From: Bacteroidota bacterium
Lineage (GTDB): Bacteria; Bacteroidota; Bacteroidia; Bacteroidales; UBA4417
Direction: 5' to 3'
Assembly (NCBI GenBank): GCA_020048595.1
Contig: JAIFMH010000376.1
Span: forward strand, 1-13,483
Length of the DNA: 13,483 nucleotides
Positions 12,969 to 13,483 of the stretch are shown here, piece after piece. Made by a program: the position numbers and the translations under genes. Under the pieces are notes generated by a model, which ran no database searches, was not told the DNA's origin, and saw only the letters and a program-made list of their open reading frames with translations. Each line of letters starts with the position of its first letter. The first letter of the stretch is position 1.

Positions 12969-13483
12969 TTAAACTGATTTCGGTAATCCAACATATTTGT
13001 CAATTTCAGCATATGCCTCATCTGCCGAAGTTGTATCAGCCTGAATAATGATCGGATCCTGAAGCATCCAGTTTTCAATTACCAGATCAACAAAACTTTT
13101 CCGAACCGTTATAACCAGGGGCATATCGCAATTGATAATCAGTTCATTCAGGCTTGATGCCCAACCCTGGCCCTGCAATTCCCACGCTCCGATTTCGTCA
13201 ATAAGCATAATCTGAGAATCCCGGTTTCGTTGTACCGAAAGTGCATCGCGGCCAAAATCAATGGCTTCGGGAATAAAAAAATATCTCCCTACACGCGCCA
13301 TTCCTTCTGTATCCCGGGTATGCGAAAGCAGCGTTTTCAGGCCAGTAGCAACATCAGTAATAGTATAGCCAGTTTTAATATCCTGTTCATAAATTGCAGC
13401 AGCAATTATTCCTCCTGTTTTAATTCCTGAATCTGTTAATCTTGACGAAATTGCTGAAATTAAAGTAGTTTTTCCACTGCCGA
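12969..13483 (-). CDS. THEP1-type nucleoside triphosphatase (partial, N-terminus outside window)
   Basis: The open frame continues to the window end, beyond the ATG at 13301. Reading from the edge: GSGKTTLISAISSRL, the Walker A motif, so only a few residues are missing. Later come GGIIAAAIYEQDIKTGYTI, ARVGRYFFIPEAIDFGRDAL and MLIDEIGAWELQGQGW, where LIDEIG is the Walker B segment in the form seen in THEP1/NTPase_1 proteins. About 171 residues are visible, close to the family's usual 170-190. Members hydrolyse NTPs in vitro; the physiological role is not settled, and DUF2478-type relatives are found near molybdenum genes. The internal ATG at 13301 is not the start because it lacks the P-loop. 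Confidence 0.82.
   Translation of the reverse strand, partial: GSGKTTLISAISSRLTDSGIKTGGIIAAAIYEQDIKTGYTITDVATGLKTLLSHTRDTEGMARVGRYFFIPEAIDFGRDALSVQRNRDSQIMLIDEIGAWELQGQGWASSLNELIINCDMPLVITVRKSFVDLVIENWMLQDPIIIQADTTSADEAYAEIDKYVGLPKSV

Overview
The window is a piece of a Bacteroidota-like chromosome (probably a strict or facultative anaerobe of the Bacteroidales/Marinilabiliales type), moderately AT-rich. This rests on TAnnTTTG-type -7 promoter elements upstream of several genes, a lipoprotein-type DsrE protein, and the gene content; it is an inference, not a phylogenetic result. No tRNA, rRNA, CRISPR array or transposase was seen.

Almost everything from 9528 down to 1 lies on the minus strand and forms a chain of closely spaced genes devoted to small metal-cluster-binding proteins, iron-sulfur ATPases and their helpers. 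In transcription order: a DUF134 regulator (9528-8935), a NifX/NifB-type cluster-binding protein (8923-8606), three tiny paralogous DUF5320-like proteins (8592-7843), a hairpin terminator (7834-7809), a second NifX-type protein with a His-rich tail (7784-7416), a DUF89 protein (7401-6559), a DsrE-like putative lipoprotein (6499-6026), a ZIP metal transporter (5964-5221), a CGGC-domain protein (5218-4769), two MinD-type ATPases each carrying an inserted 2[4Fe-4S] domain (4776-3892 and 3895-3017), a 358-bp non-coding gap with a palindromic repeat, a third NifX-type protein (2658-2320), a zinc-ribbon/ferredoxin protein (2314-1886), a radical SAM enzyme with a probable winged-helix tail (1877-918), a SAM methyltransferase (931-275) and the start of a corrinoid adenosyltransferase (270-1, cut by the window edge). 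The NifX-type plus paired Fe-S MinD ATPase combination recalls the orange-protein (ORP) loci of sulfate reducers, where a NifX-fold protein carries a Mo/Cu-S cluster. Here the set is enlarged and tied to a different type of regulator.

The region 9529-10545 is the control area. Two DUF134 paralogues (9528-8935 and 10489-10049) sit either side of a hotdog thioesterase (9617-10024, plus strand). Upstream of each DUF134 gene the same palindrome (TGAACATATGTTCA or one change from it) sits at the same place between -33 and -7 promoter elements, with the same distance to the start codon although the surrounding bases differ. That is strong sequence evidence for an operator, most simply for autoregulation by DUF134.

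The right end (10546-13483) is unrelated in appearance: a 342-bp AT-rich gap, a DUF202/YidH-like membrane protein (plus strand), a secreted protein with a likely alpha/alpha-toroid fold (minus), and a partial THEP1-type NTPase (minus) cut by the window end.
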